Shown here piece by piece: positions 34,048-41,889 of a stretch of DNA of 64,000 nt. The position numbers and the translations under genes were made by a program. The stretch is from assembly GCA_964350945.1 (NCBI GenBank), contig CAYGLF010000002.1, positions 62,001 through 126,000 on the forward strand, written 5' to 3'. Origin of the DNA: CAYGLF01 sp964350945 (GTDB lineage Bacteria; Chlamydiota; Chlamydiia; Chlamydiales; JAAZZY01). The notes below the pieces were generated by a model. The model saw only the letters and a list, made by a program, of their open reading frames with translations. It did no database searches and was not told where the DNA came from. How positions within the stretch are numbered: position 1 is the stretch's first letter; each line of letters opens with the position of its first letter.

Positions 34048-34437
34048 TTCAAAAAAAACGTTACATTCAAGGTTGGTATCTTAGCACAGCTAATCTTTAT
34101 CGAAAATGGGAATATCGGAGGCGATCAGTTTTTGCTGGAGCAGATTTCATAGAGATAGGATTGTAGGATGTTTTAAAACCTAATAGCAGTTTGCTTGCAA
34201 ATAATTTTCCAATCTAAGAGCTCTTGATCAACAGCGATTCGATGAATTGAGCTCTGTTGTACCCGGTTAATACAAAAGCATGAAACATTGTGGGTAATTA
34301 GATTTGCTTCTATGACCTTTTGAAAAAAGTAATAATTTCTACAGAGCAGCTTTATAAAAGAAAAAAATCTGGATTAATTTTATGGCTCATCCTAAAGTCA
34401 AATTTTTTAGTTAACAGTGCCTATTTTTAGTTTTTAT
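34048..34437. other. 390-base gap between divergent sugar genes, with a possible gene remnant
   Basis: The gap should hold promoters for the GHMP kinase (left) and the aminotransferase (right), but no well-spaced boxes were found. It holds a 66-codon start-less open stretch on the minus strand (34173-34373, separate entry) and two copies of the palindrome AGAGCTCT about 30 bases apart, around 34217-34255. Confidence 0.4.
34173..34373 (-). pseudogene. Possible remnant of a coding sequence
   Basis: A minus-strand frame is open for 66 codons between two stops, with no ATG, GTG or TTG at a sensible place at its beginning. The translation looks protein-like in its later half (VIEANLITHNV, RIAVDQELLDWKIICKQTA), with a mixed composition unusual for random AT-rich DNA. 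No family is recognised. It could be a decayed piece of a surface-sugar gene, or chance. Confidence 0.3.
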
Positions 34438-35538
34438 ATGGAATTTATCAATCTAAAATATCAGTACCAACTTTATCAAAGAGAAATTGATGAAGCGTTG
34501 CGATGTGTCCTTAAAAGTGGGCATTTCATCTTAGGGCCACATGTAGAAAAACTAGAGAGATCTTTGGCAAGTTATGTGGGGGTGAAGCACTGTATAGGAG
34601 TCTCTAGTGGAACTGATGGACTGCTATTAGCTTTAAAAGCTCTTGATCTTGAAGAAGGTGATGAGGTGATCTGTACTCCTTTTACCTGGGTTAGTCCTAT
34701 TGAATGCATAGAGCGAGTGGGAGCTCGCGCCATTTTCGTAGATATTGACCCGAGAAGCTATTTGATAGATGTTGATAAGATAGAGGCTGCTATTACCCCC
34801 CGTACGAAGGCGCTTATAGTTGTGAGCCTTTATGGGCAAATGCCTGATTTTATAAAAATCAACCAATTGGCCATAAAATATAATCTAACGGTGATTGAAG
34901 ATGGGGCTCAAAGTTTTGGCGCTTCTCAAAGAGGCAATCTAAGTGGTTGCCACACAACAATAGGAGTGACTAGTTTTTTCCCCACCAAGCCCCTTGGGTG
35001 CTATGGGGATGGGGGAGCTGTTTTTACCAACAGAGAGGATCTTGCTGAGAAAATAAATGCATTGCGTGTCCATGGAGCTTCCGAGCGTTATAACCACCAG
35101 CATGTAGGAATCAATGGTCGTTTAGATGAGCTGCAAGCAGCTATTTTACTTGCTAAACTCCCTTACTTTGACCAAGAACTTCAAATGAGAAGAAAAGTAG
35201 CAGCGTATTATAGTGAGCACTTACATCAAGTCTTTCAAATTCCGCATACCCTTCCTTATAATACTCATAGTTTTGCTCTCTATGTCCTTCGTTCAGAGAA
35301 TCGAAAAGAGATTGTGTCTTTGCTTGAACAACAGCAAGTTCCTGTTGGATTGTATTATCCCCTATGTGTTCATCAGCAACCTGCATATGCTCATTTGGGT
35401 TTCCCTGAAGGTTCTTTACCTCATGCAGAAAAAGCGGCTCGGGAAGTTTTCAGCCTTCCCATGCACCCTTTTTTAAAGAAAGAGGAGCTAGATCAAGTGA
35501 TTGGTACTTTAAAACAAACGCTGCTGCAAAAAGTCTAA
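34438..35538 (+). CDS. DegT/DnrJ/EryC1/StrS aminotransferase (WbpE-like)
   Basis: PLP-dependent sugar aminotransferase. It closely follows WbpE, which makes UDP-2-acetamido-3-amino-2,3-dideoxy-glucuronate. Seen: MEFINLKYQY at the N-terminus, SSGTDGLLLALKAL, VIEDGAQSFGA (PLP Asp) and TSFFPTKPLGCYGDGGA with the Schiff-base Lys. I start at the ATG at 34438 (366 residues), where the family homology begins; the GTG at 34417 adds seven residues. A WlbA/WbpB-type dehydrogenase gene follows after 4 bases, which supports the WbpB-WbpE pathway pairing. Confidence 0.88.
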   Translation: MEFINLKYQYQLYQREIDEALRCVLKSGHFILGPHVEKLERSLASYVGVKHCIGVSSGTDGLLLALKALDLEEGDEVICTPFTWVSPIECIERVGARAIFVDIDPRSYLIDVDKIEAAITPRTKALIVVSLYGQMPDFIKINQLAIKYNLTVIEDGAQSFGASQRGNLSGCHTTIGVTSFFPTKPLGCYGDGGAVFTNREDLAEKINALRVHGASERYNHQHVGINGRLDELQAAILLAKLPYFDQELQMRRKVAAYYSEHLHQVFQIPHTLPYNTHSFALYVLRSENRKEIVSLLEQQQVPVGLYYPLCVHQQPAYAHLGFPEGSLPHAEKAAREVFSLPMHPFLKKEELDQVIGTLKQTLLQKV

Positions 35539-35542
35539 AATT

Positions 35543-36535
35543 ATGGTTATTACAAAAGATGTTGCAGTGGTTGGGGTGGGCTACTGGGGAAAAAATCTTG
35601 CTCGAAATTATTATGAACTAGGAGCGCTACATACGCTTTGCGATCAACGAATTAATTTTTTTGAAGAGTATAAGAATCAGTACCCGGGAGTGAATCTTGA
35701 AGACGACTATCAAAAAGTTTTACAAAATAAATCGATTCGAAAAGTAGTGATTGCAACACCAACACGCTCGCATTATGAATTTGCCCACAAAGCTTTGCTC
35801 GCAAACAAAGATGTTTTTGTAGAAAAAGCAATGTGCAGTAAAGAGAAGGAAGCATTGAAGCTGGTACAACTTCAAAAATCTCAGAATCAAATTTTAATGG
35901 TGGGGCATTTATTAAACTATCACCCAGCGGTCTGTAAAATTAAAGAAATGGTTCAAAGAGGAGATCTTGGAAGGATTTACCACTTATCTTTCAATCGAAT
36001 GAATTTTGGATCTGTAGGCGCCGAGACCAGTGCATTATGGGCTTTTGCTCCCCATGATATTTCACTTTTGCTTTCAATGACAAAAGGACATGAACTTGAG
36101 GTCCTGTCCTGTCGTCATAAGAGCTTTTTTTCGAAAGATTTTGTAGATCAAAGTTGGTTGCATTTTGAATTTTCAAAAGATTTGAGTGCCGATATTCAGG
36201 TCGGTTGGGCGTCACCAATCCCCCAAAGAAATTTCACAGTAATAGGAACAGGAGGGATGGTGGTTTTTGATGACTTAAAAGATTGGGATCAAAAAATCTC
36301 TCTGAGAAAAAACCAGGTTCATTTACAAGCTTCATCGATTCACTTTCACGCAAGGCCTCTGGTGCATGTTCCTGTTGTGGCTAAAGAGCCCCTTAGAGAG
36401 GAATGCCTTCATTTTTTAAATTGTTGCCATAAGCGTCTACAGCCAATTACAAACGGTGAAGAAGGTCTTAGAGTGATGAAAATATTAGAACAGGCAATAT
36501 CTAATAGTTCGATGAAACCCAGTTTAATTCCTTAA
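35543..36535 (+). CDS. Gfo/Idh/MocA oxidoreductase (WlbA/WbpB-like)
   Basis: 330 residues. N-terminal Rossmann domain VAVVGVGYWGKNLARNYY, then VIATPTRSHYEFA, and the conserved VEKAMCSKEKEA with the EKP-type lysine (here EKA). VGHLLNYHPAV is typical of WlbA/WbpB, which oxidise UDP-GlcNAcA at C3 before WbpE transaminates it. The aminotransferase gene lies 4 bases upstream, so the two probably form one pathway step. Neither the 6-dehydrogenase (WbpA) nor the acetyltransferase (WbpD) is in this window; they may lie elsewhere, or the sugar may differ. Confidence 0.85.
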   Translation: MVITKDVAVVGVGYWGKNLARNYYELGALHTLCDQRINFFEEYKNQYPGVNLEDDYQKVLQNKSIRKVVIATPTRSHYEFAHKALLANKDVFVEKAMCSKEKEALKLVQLQKSQNQILMVGHLLNYHPAVCKIKEMVQRGDLGRIYHLSFNRMNFGSVGAETSALWAFAPHDISLLLSMTKGHELEVLSCRHKSFFSKDFVDQSWLHFEFSKDLSADIQVGWASPIPQRNFTVIGTGGMVVFDDLKDWDQKISLRKNQVHLQASSIHFHARPLVHVPVVAKEPLREECLHFLNCCHKRLQPITNGEEGLRVMKILEQAISNSSMKPSLIP

Positions 36536-36643
36536 AAATTTTTAAAATAATTTCATAGAGGGTTCTATATACATAGATCTGTCATTGGGATGGTTGTGTG
36601 TAGGGTTTGTGTTGGTGTTTGATTTGATAGAATCAAAAATTAG

Positions 36644-36784
36644 TTCAGTTTTCAACCCAAATATAATTGTACAGATGCTCCTGAACAGCGTCCTGAGATT
36701 TTCAAAAAAGGATTGCTTCCTAACGCTTTAAAAGATATAAAATATTCCAATATTAAAACAATGCAGGCTTTAGAATTAACATGA
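36644..36784 (+). pseudogene. Possible C-terminal remnant of a coding sequence
   Basis: A 46-codon open stretch runs from just after a stop at 36641-36643 to a TGA whose ATGA overlaps the start of the next epimerase gene, as expected for a real operon neighbour. It has no start codon near its beginning. The translation (CTDAPEQRPEIFKKGLLPNA and so on) is mixed and protein-like, but matches no family I recognise. It could be the tail of a gene lost by deletion, or chance. Confidence 0.3.
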
Positions 36785-37770
36785 AGTGTCTCGTGACTGG
36801 GGGGGCTGGTTTTATTGGGAGCCATTTAGCCCAACTTCTTTTAGAGGAGGGGCACCAGGTTCTGGCAATCGATAATTTGATCTCAGGTTCTTTAAAAAAC
36901 TTCAGCACGTTTGAAAGCAACCCCCGTTTTTCATTTCAAAAAATTGACATTCGAGAGCGGGACGATCTTTTGAAAGCTATGGAAGGTCAAGAATGGGTTT
37001 TTCATTGTGCTGCGCTCGCTGACATTGTCCCGTCTATCGAAAGACCACAAGATTATTACGATACGAATGTGGGGGGGACGTTTAATGTTTTAGAAGCTGC
37101 AAAGCAAGCGGGGATTAAAAGATTTATTTATACAGCGTCATCGTCTTGCTATGGATTAGTCTCGCAATTTCCAACCCCCGAAAGCGCTCCTATTCAACCA
37201 CAACACCCTTATGCCTTAACCAAGTATTTGGGGGAGGAGTTGGCGCTACACTGGTGCCAAGTATATGGATTGCCTGTAATTTCTTTGAGACTCTTTAATG
37301 TTTATGGTCCTCGTTCTCGGACAAATGGAAGCTATGGAGCTGTCTTCGGTGTGTTTCTGGCACAAAAAATCAACCAAAAGCCTTTTACTGTGGTTGGTGA
37401 TGGAGAGCAGACCCGAGATTTTACCTATGTGACAGATGTTGCACGGGCTTTTGTAAGCGCAGCGAATTCAAAACATGTGGGGCGAGTTTATAATGTGGGT
37501 GGCCAGGGGCACTATAGCGTGAATTATCTGGTTGAATTACTACAAGGCGAGAAAATTCATATCCCCAAAAGGCCTGGTGAGCCTGATTGCACATATGCCG
37601 ATACGCAGGCAATCGAGAGAGATTTGAAGTGGAGGTCTAGCGTTACTTTTAAACAAGGGGTCTCAAAAATTTTAGAGCACATAGAGGCTTGGAAAGAAGC
37701 ACCTTTGTGGGAGCCCCATTCTATTGAAAAGGCTACCAAAAGCTGGTTTAACCACCTCGAAAAAAAATGA
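36781..37770 (+). CDS. NAD-dependent UDP-sugar 4-epimerase-like protein (extended SDR)
   Basis: 329 residues: CLVTGGAGFIGSHLAQLL (NAD motif), VFHCAALADIVPSIERP, YTASSSCYG (Ser), YALTKYLGEE (YxxxK) and LFNVYGPRSR, the standard layout of GalE/WbpP-type UDP-hexose 4-epimerases and related enzymes. The product could be UDP-Gal, UDP-GalNAc or an acid form. A possible remnant gene ends at its start codon. It is the first gene of a tightly packed five-gene run (epimerase, E1 alpha, E1 beta, unknown, methyltransferase), suggesting a dedicated pathway. Confidence 0.85.
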   Translation: MKCLVTGGAGFIGSHLAQLLLEEGHQVLAIDNLISGSLKNFSTFESNPRFSFQKIDIRERDDLLKAMEGQEWVFHCAALADIVPSIERPQDYYDTNVGGTFNVLEAAKQAGIKRFIYTASSSCYGLVSQFPTPESAPIQPQHPYALTKYLGEELALHWCQVYGLPVISLRLFNVYGPRSRTNGSYGAVFGVFLAQKINQKPFTVVGDGEQTRDFTYVTDVARAFVSAANSKHVGRVYNVGGQGHYSVNYLVELLQGEKIHIPKRPGEPDCTYADTQAIERDLKWRSSVTFKQGVSKILEHIEAWKEAPLWEPHSIEKATKSWFNHLEKK

Positions 37771-37780
37771 AATTGTTAAA

Positions 37781-38752
37781 ATGAAAATCGATCAACACTT
37801 TAAATCTCTTTTCTTTCATGCTTTGCGGGTCCGTAGGATTGAAGAGGCTATTGCCAATCACTATTTGGATCAGCAAATGCGATGCCTTATTCATTTAAGT
37901 ATTGGGCAAGAGGCGGTTGCTGTAGGAGTCTGTTCACAGCTAGATCAAAAAGATCCTATTATGAGTACACATCGCTCTCACGCGCATTATCTAGCAAAAG
38001 GGGGGAGTCTCAACAAAATGATTGCAGAGCTTTATGGGAAGCAAACTGGTTGTTGTGGGGGAAAGGGCGGTTCGATGCACCTGATAGACCTTGATGCAGG
38101 TTTTATCGGGGCGACCCCCATTGCAGGAGGGACTGTTCCTGTTGCTGTTGGTTTAGCTTTTGCCTCTTTGATGAAGCAGGATAAAAAAATAACGGTTCTC
38201 TTTTTTGGAGATGAGTCGAGCGAGGAAGGTGTTTTTCTAGAAAGCCTGAATTTCGCTGCTCTAAAAAAATTGCCTATTTTATTTGTATGTGAAAGCAACC
38301 TGTACTCAGTTTGTTCCCCGATGCATGAGCATCATCCAGAGCAAAGAAGTATCCCTAAGATAGCAGAAGCCCATGGCATTGTCTCTCAGAAAGGTGCTGG
38401 TAATAAAATAGAGCAAGTCGTGTCAATGACCCAACAGGCTTTAGATGGGATTCGATTAGGGAACGGTCCTCAACTCATTGAGTTTGAGACCTATTGTTTT
38501 AGAGAACGCGGTGGTCCTCAACACGATATTAAACTAGGTCCTCGATCGCAAGAGGAGCTGAACCGCTGGCAAAAGCACTGCCCAATAATCGATGCTCAAA
38601 ATAGGTTGATGGAGTATCAATTGCTTGATTCAGATGAGTTAGCACAGCAAGAAGCTGACATCAGTCAAGAAATTCAAAAAGCATTCGATTTTGGACTAAA
38701 TAGTCCCTTCCCAGAGCCTCAAGAACTTCTAACAAACCTATATGCAAAATGA
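37781..38752 (+). CDS. Thiamine-diphosphate dehydrogenase E1 alpha subunit (orphan)
   Basis: 323 residues from the ATG at 37781 (an upstream TTG inside the epimerase gene was rejected). Typical E1-alpha segments: MRCLIHLSIGQEAVAVG, STHRSHAHYLAKGG, GCCGGKGGSMHLID and the ThDP motif GDESSEEGVFLESLNFA (GDG-like, with Glu in place of the central Gly). Such subunits normally belong to 2-oxoacid or acetoin dehydrogenases. Here no E2 or E3 gene is nearby; the pair sits within sugar-nucleotide genes and so may decarboxylate or transfer a two-carbon unit onto a sugar or acyl precursor. That role is inference. Confidence 0.85.
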   Translation: MKIDQHFKSLFFHALRVRRIEEAIANHYLDQQMRCLIHLSIGQEAVAVGVCSQLDQKDPIMSTHRSHAHYLAKGGSLNKMIAELYGKQTGCCGGKGGSMHLIDLDAGFIGATPIAGGTVPVAVGLAFASLMKQDKKITVLFFGDESSEEGVFLESLNFAALKKLPILFVCESNLYSVCSPMHEHHPEQRSIPKIAEAHGIVSQKGAGNKIEQVVSMTQQALDGIRLGNGPQLIEFETYCFRERGGPQHDIKLGPRSQEELNRWQKHCPIIDAQNRLMEYQLLDSDELAQQEADISQEIQKAFDFGLNSPFPEPQELLTNLYAK

Positions 38753-39810
38753 AAAGAAACTGTACGTTTGCCGAGGCGATTCGAGAGAGCTTAGATCAAA
38801 ACTTAGAACAAGATCCCAGTGTCTATATAATGGGGCTTGGAGTGCCTGAAGCTAAGGGCGTTTTTGGGACTACCGAGGGCCTTCAAGAAAAACATGGGGT
38901 GACGCGCGTGATGGATATGCCAACTTCTGAAAATGGCATGACAGGCGTTACTATTGGAAGTGCTCTTGGAGGAATGAAGCCTATTATGGTCCATCAGCGG
39001 GTGGACTTTGCCCTTTTAGCGCTCGACCAGATTGTCAATAATGCGGCCAAGTGGAACTACATGTTTAATGGACAGCAAAACATGCCGCTTGTGATTCGCA
39101 TGATTGTAGGAATGGGATGGGGACAAGGACCTCAGCAATCTCAAAATCTACATGCTATGTTTGCTCACTTTCCAGGGCTTAAAGTGGTGATGCCGACTTC
39201 TGCGTATGATGCTAAAGGTCTTTTAAATGCGTCTATTAAAGATCCCAATCCTACTATTTTTATTGAACACTGTTGGCTCTATCATCTTATTGACGAGGTC
39301 CCACAGCAAAGCTATGTAGAACCTCTTGGGAAAGCAAAGGTTTTGCAAAAAGGGGCTGATGTAACTTTAGTATCTTCTTCTTACATGATGGTCGAAGCTT
39401 TTAAAGCCTGTAAACTTTTGCAAAAAGATGGGATTGAAGTTGAGCTGATTGATCTAAGAACCATCAAGCCGTTAGATATTGATACAATCGTTGATTCTGT
39501 AAAGAAAACAGGGCGCCTGATCGTTGCTGACATGAGCTGGAGAACACTGGGTTTGGCCTCTGAGATTATCACTCAAGTTGTTGAACAAGCTTTTAAAGAG
39601 TTAAAACATCCTCCCCTTCGCATTACCTTACCAGATAGCTATGCTCCCACCACTTTTGCTCTTGCTAAATACTATTATCCTACAGCAAACGATATTATCT
39701 ATGCTGTAAAGAGATTGCTTGGCAAGCCAAACAGTTTAGAAAAACTTATTTTAGATAGACAAACACAAAATTTAGACATCCCAGACAAAAACTTTACAGG
39801 ACTTTTTTAA
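38749..39810 (+). CDS. Thiamine-diphosphate dehydrogenase E1 beta subunit (orphan)
   Basis: 353 residues, a transketolase-type pyrimidine-binding protein: TFAEAIRESLDQNLEQD, MDMPTSENGMTGVTIGSAL (with the catalytic Glu), HQRVDFALLALDQIVNNAAK, and LIDLRTIKPLDIDTI in the C-terminal domain. It overlaps E1 alpha by 4 bases (ATGA), so the alpha2beta2 complex is almost certainly made in step. The tail after the core domain (FALAKYYYPTANDI) is normal. As for its partner, no lipoyl E2 or E3 gene lies in the window. Confidence 0.87.
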   Translation: MKRNCTFAEAIRESLDQNLEQDPSVYIMGLGVPEAKGVFGTTEGLQEKHGVTRVMDMPTSENGMTGVTIGSALGGMKPIMVHQRVDFALLALDQIVNNAAKWNYMFNGQQNMPLVIRMIVGMGWGQGPQQSQNLHAMFAHFPGLKVVMPTSAYDAKGLLNASIKDPNPTIFIEHCWLYHLIDEVPQQSYVEPLGKAKVLQKGADVTLVSSSYMMVEAFKACKLLQKDGIEVELIDLRTIKPLDIDTIVDSVKKTGRLIVADMSWRTLGLASEIITQVVEQAFKELKHPPLRITLPDSYAPTTFALAKYYYPTANDIIYAVKRLLGKPNSLEKLILDRQTQNLDIPDKNFTGLF

Positions 39811-39811
39811 A

Positions 39812-40111
39812 ATGAAACGACCAAAAGTATTTGCAATTGCTGCCAACTGTTTCTCAGGAAATAATTTACTATTAGAACAGGGCAACTATTTAGATTTAGT
39901 TCGTAAGATGGGGACATTTTATCAAGAGGTTATTGAAGAGTGCGTTGGCCAAGATAAAACTTATCTTATAGACTCTTCAAGGACTAGAGGCTCTTTTGGC
40001 AGAAGTCTGCAAGTATCCACAGACGGTGAGGGAATACATAGGGTATTTTGGATTGAAGAACATGACTCTTTGATGAAAGATTCTTCAGTAGAATATAATC
40101 ACAAATTATAG
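39812..40111 (+). CDS. Small hypothetical protein of the sugar cluster
   Basis: 99 residues, not recognised. It begins MKRPKVFAIAANCFSGNN, a beta strand followed by a Gly/Asn turn, with a helical middle (LVRKMGTFYQEVIEEC) and an Arg-rich stretch (SSRTRGSFGRSL). No signal peptide or membrane segment. It starts 1 base after E1 beta and the methyltransferase follows 9 bases after its end, so it is surely part of the operon and may be an accessory factor of the E1 pair or the methyltransferase. Confidence 0.65.
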   Translation: MKRPKVFAIAANCFSGNNLLLEQGNYLDLVRKMGTFYQEVIEECVGQDKTYLIDSSRTRGSFGRSLQVSTDGEGIHRVFWIEEHDSLMKDSSVEYNHKL

Positions 40112-40120
40112 AGGTAAAAG

Positions 40121-40780
40121 ATGGGTAGAGAAGTTGACTTAATGGTTAATTATCCAAGATCTAAGCGCGATATTTCTGAGAGAGCGGTAACTAAAACAGA
40201 AGAAGACCGTCATCTTGCGCGCCAGTTTGGAGAAGCTTATTTTGATGGTCAGAGAAAACATGGATACGGGGGTTTTAATTATCACCCTCGATTTTGGCAA
40301 CCTGCAATCCCCACTTTTAAGGCATTTTATGGGTTGACTAAAGAGCATTCAGTATTAGATGTAGGTTGTGCAAAAGGTTTTATGCTCTACGATTTTACAC
40401 AGTTGATCCCAGGTATTAAAGTTAGAGGGATTGATATTTCCCAATATGCGATCGAAAATGCGATTGAACCTGTAAAAGACTTTGTAAGCGTTGGCGATGC
40501 GCGTTGTCTTGAATTTGAAGACAACTCTTTTGATTTTGTTTTATCTATTACAACATTGCACAATTTTGAAGAGGAAGAATGCGCTCAAGCTCTTATGGAA
40601 ATTGAACGAGTTTCTAGAGGTCATAGTTTCATCACAGTCGGTGCTTACCGTAATGAGACAGAAAAAAAACTCATGCACGCATGGAATTTGACAGCCAAAA
40701 CAGTGATGCATGTAGATGAATGGAAGGCCTTTTTCAAAAAAGTGGGCTACACCGGAGATTACCACTGGTTTATGCCCTAA
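40121..40780 (+). CDS. Class I SAM-dependent methyltransferase
   Basis: 219 residues. SAM motif I is SVLDVGCAKGFMLYDF; IDISQYAIENAI gives the acidic motif II residue; VGDARCLEFEDNSFDFVLSITTLHN gives motifs III-IV (split: VGDARCLEF and SFDFVLSITTLHN). This is the Methyltransf_11 type used on small molecules and sugars. It is the last gene of the five-gene run starting with the epimerase and ends by overlapping the pgeF stop (convergent). The substrate is probably a sugar or lipid intermediate of this cluster, by context only. Confidence 0.82.
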   Translation: MGREVDLMVNYPRSKRDISERAVTKTEEDRHLARQFGEAYFDGQRKHGYGGFNYHPRFWQPAIPTFKAFYGLTKEHSVLDVGCAKGFMLYDFTQLIPGIKVRGIDISQYAIENAIEPVKDFVSVGDARCLEFEDNSFDFVLSITTLHNFEEEECAQALMEIERVSRGHSFITVGAYRNETEKKLMHAWNLTAKTVMHVDEWKAFFKKVGYTGDYHWFMP

Positions 40781-41523
40781 TGAAGCATTATAAAACTTGC
40801 ATTGCGTTCTTTGGTACGTTCTTTTCGATATGAGAAAAAGTTGGATGCGCTTGAATACGTATCAATCTGGGCAATCTCAATGTGCTTTGGATCGATCCCC
40901 TCTTGTTTTAGTTGGTCTCTTGCAATAGCCCATAAATCGAAATAGTTGTTTTGATTTCGATATTTCCACAAGCTCTTGGGGAATTCTTTTTGATAGTTGA
41001 TAAATTCAGCATGCTTAGGTCCTAAGCTTGGGGAGACGCAAACGCGAATGTTTTGTGCTTTGCATCCAAAGTGAAGCTTCATAAAGTCGATTGTTTTTTT
41101 ATAAATATTTAAAACATTTCCTCGAAATCCACAGTGGACGTTTGCAATCACTTCTTCAATGGGATCATAAAAAAGAGCTGCTTGACAATCTGCATGTTTG
41201 ATTAAAAGGGCAATCCCCTTTTCCTGAGTGACGAGCGCATCTCCTATAAGTTGTGAGCTTCTGTCAATTTGTGTGATATGATTAATTTGAGTAGCGTGCA
41301 CCTGCTTTGCCCAGGCAATTTTCCTAATGCCAAAAGTACTTTGTACTTTTTGCAGGTTTAACAAGACCTCATCAGGACAATTGTCATGCTCTAAGTTTAA
41401 ATTAAGCTGCCCATTTTCCCCTTGTCCACCTGCGGAGGTTAAAATAGCGTGAGAGAGATTTTTAAAAGGTTTAAAAAGTTTAAACTCATACCATTTTAGA
41501 GAGTTTTTTTCCTTAAAGCTCAT
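40777..41523 (-). CDS. pgeF: Peptidoglycan editing factor / polyphenol oxidase-type protein (PgeF/YfiH)
   Basis: 248 residues of the YfiH/LACC1 family. Copper or zinc-site segments are present: KQVHATQIN, IKHADCQAALFYD, VHCGFRGNVLNIYKKT and GPKHAEF. In E. coli PgeF (YfiH) removes L-Ser wrongly placed in UDP-MurNAc-dipeptide, and other members act on purine nucleosides. With the L,D-transpeptidase and NamZ-like genes at 18.8-20.8 kb it adds to the signs of active cell-wall chemistry here. The gene stands alone, convergent with the methyltransferase. Confidence 0.85.
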   Translation of the reverse strand: MSFKEKNSLKWYEFKLFKPFKNLSHAILTSAGGQGENGQLNLNLEHDNCPDEVLLNLQKVQSTFGIRKIAWAKQVHATQINHITQIDRSSQLIGDALVTQEKGIALLIKHADCQAALFYDPIEEVIANVHCGFRGNVLNIYKKTIDFMKLHFGCKAQNIRVCVSPSLGPKHAEFINYQKEFPKSLWKYRNQNNYFDLWAIARDQLKQEGIDPKHIEIAQIDTYSSASNFFSYRKERTKERNASFIMLH

Positions 41524-41889
41524 ACGTTCCTCATACTCAAAATGAATAAGTGATCATTCAAAGGTGGTGAATGATTTTGAAAATTTCGATTTTAGTTGGA
41601 TCAGCAGCTTTGAGTAAAGGATGAAAAACTACTATGAATGTGTGCCAGTTGGGAAACCGTGAGTTTTTTCAAGATGCAAGAAGAGACTCTAACCCAAAAA
41701 AAAAAATATTGAGATGTACCGTTTTAAAATTGTTTTTGTTAAATTATTTTATATGTAAACCATCGAGGCTAAAGGTAAAGAGTTTTTTCTAAATTTAGAC
41801 CCAATTAAAGATTGCAAATTATCTTTTACAGCGATATACATGCTTTCTTTGTAGAATATTATATAATTTATTTAACCCCAGTGAGAACA
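41524..41889. other. 366-base gap upstream of the MORN-repeat gene
   Basis: Divergent spacer between pgeF and the repeat gene. A perfect TATAAT lies at 41862-41867, 23 bases before the ATG, without a good -35 box at the right distance. A run of 11 A sits near 41700. No coding frame was supported; the frame of the repeat gene is open upstream to a TTG at 41812, but the signal peptide starts at 41890. Confidence 0.4.

Noticed and set aside
34217..34255. Two AGAGCTCT palindromes about 30 bases apart as a possible operator
   Set aside because: Each is a short self-palindrome that can occur by chance; they are not placed at a recognised promoter.
41862..41867. Perfect TATAAT upstream of the MORN-repeat gene as a full promoter
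   Set aside because: No -35 box at suitable spacing, and AT-rich DNA gives many such strings; noted only in the gap entry.
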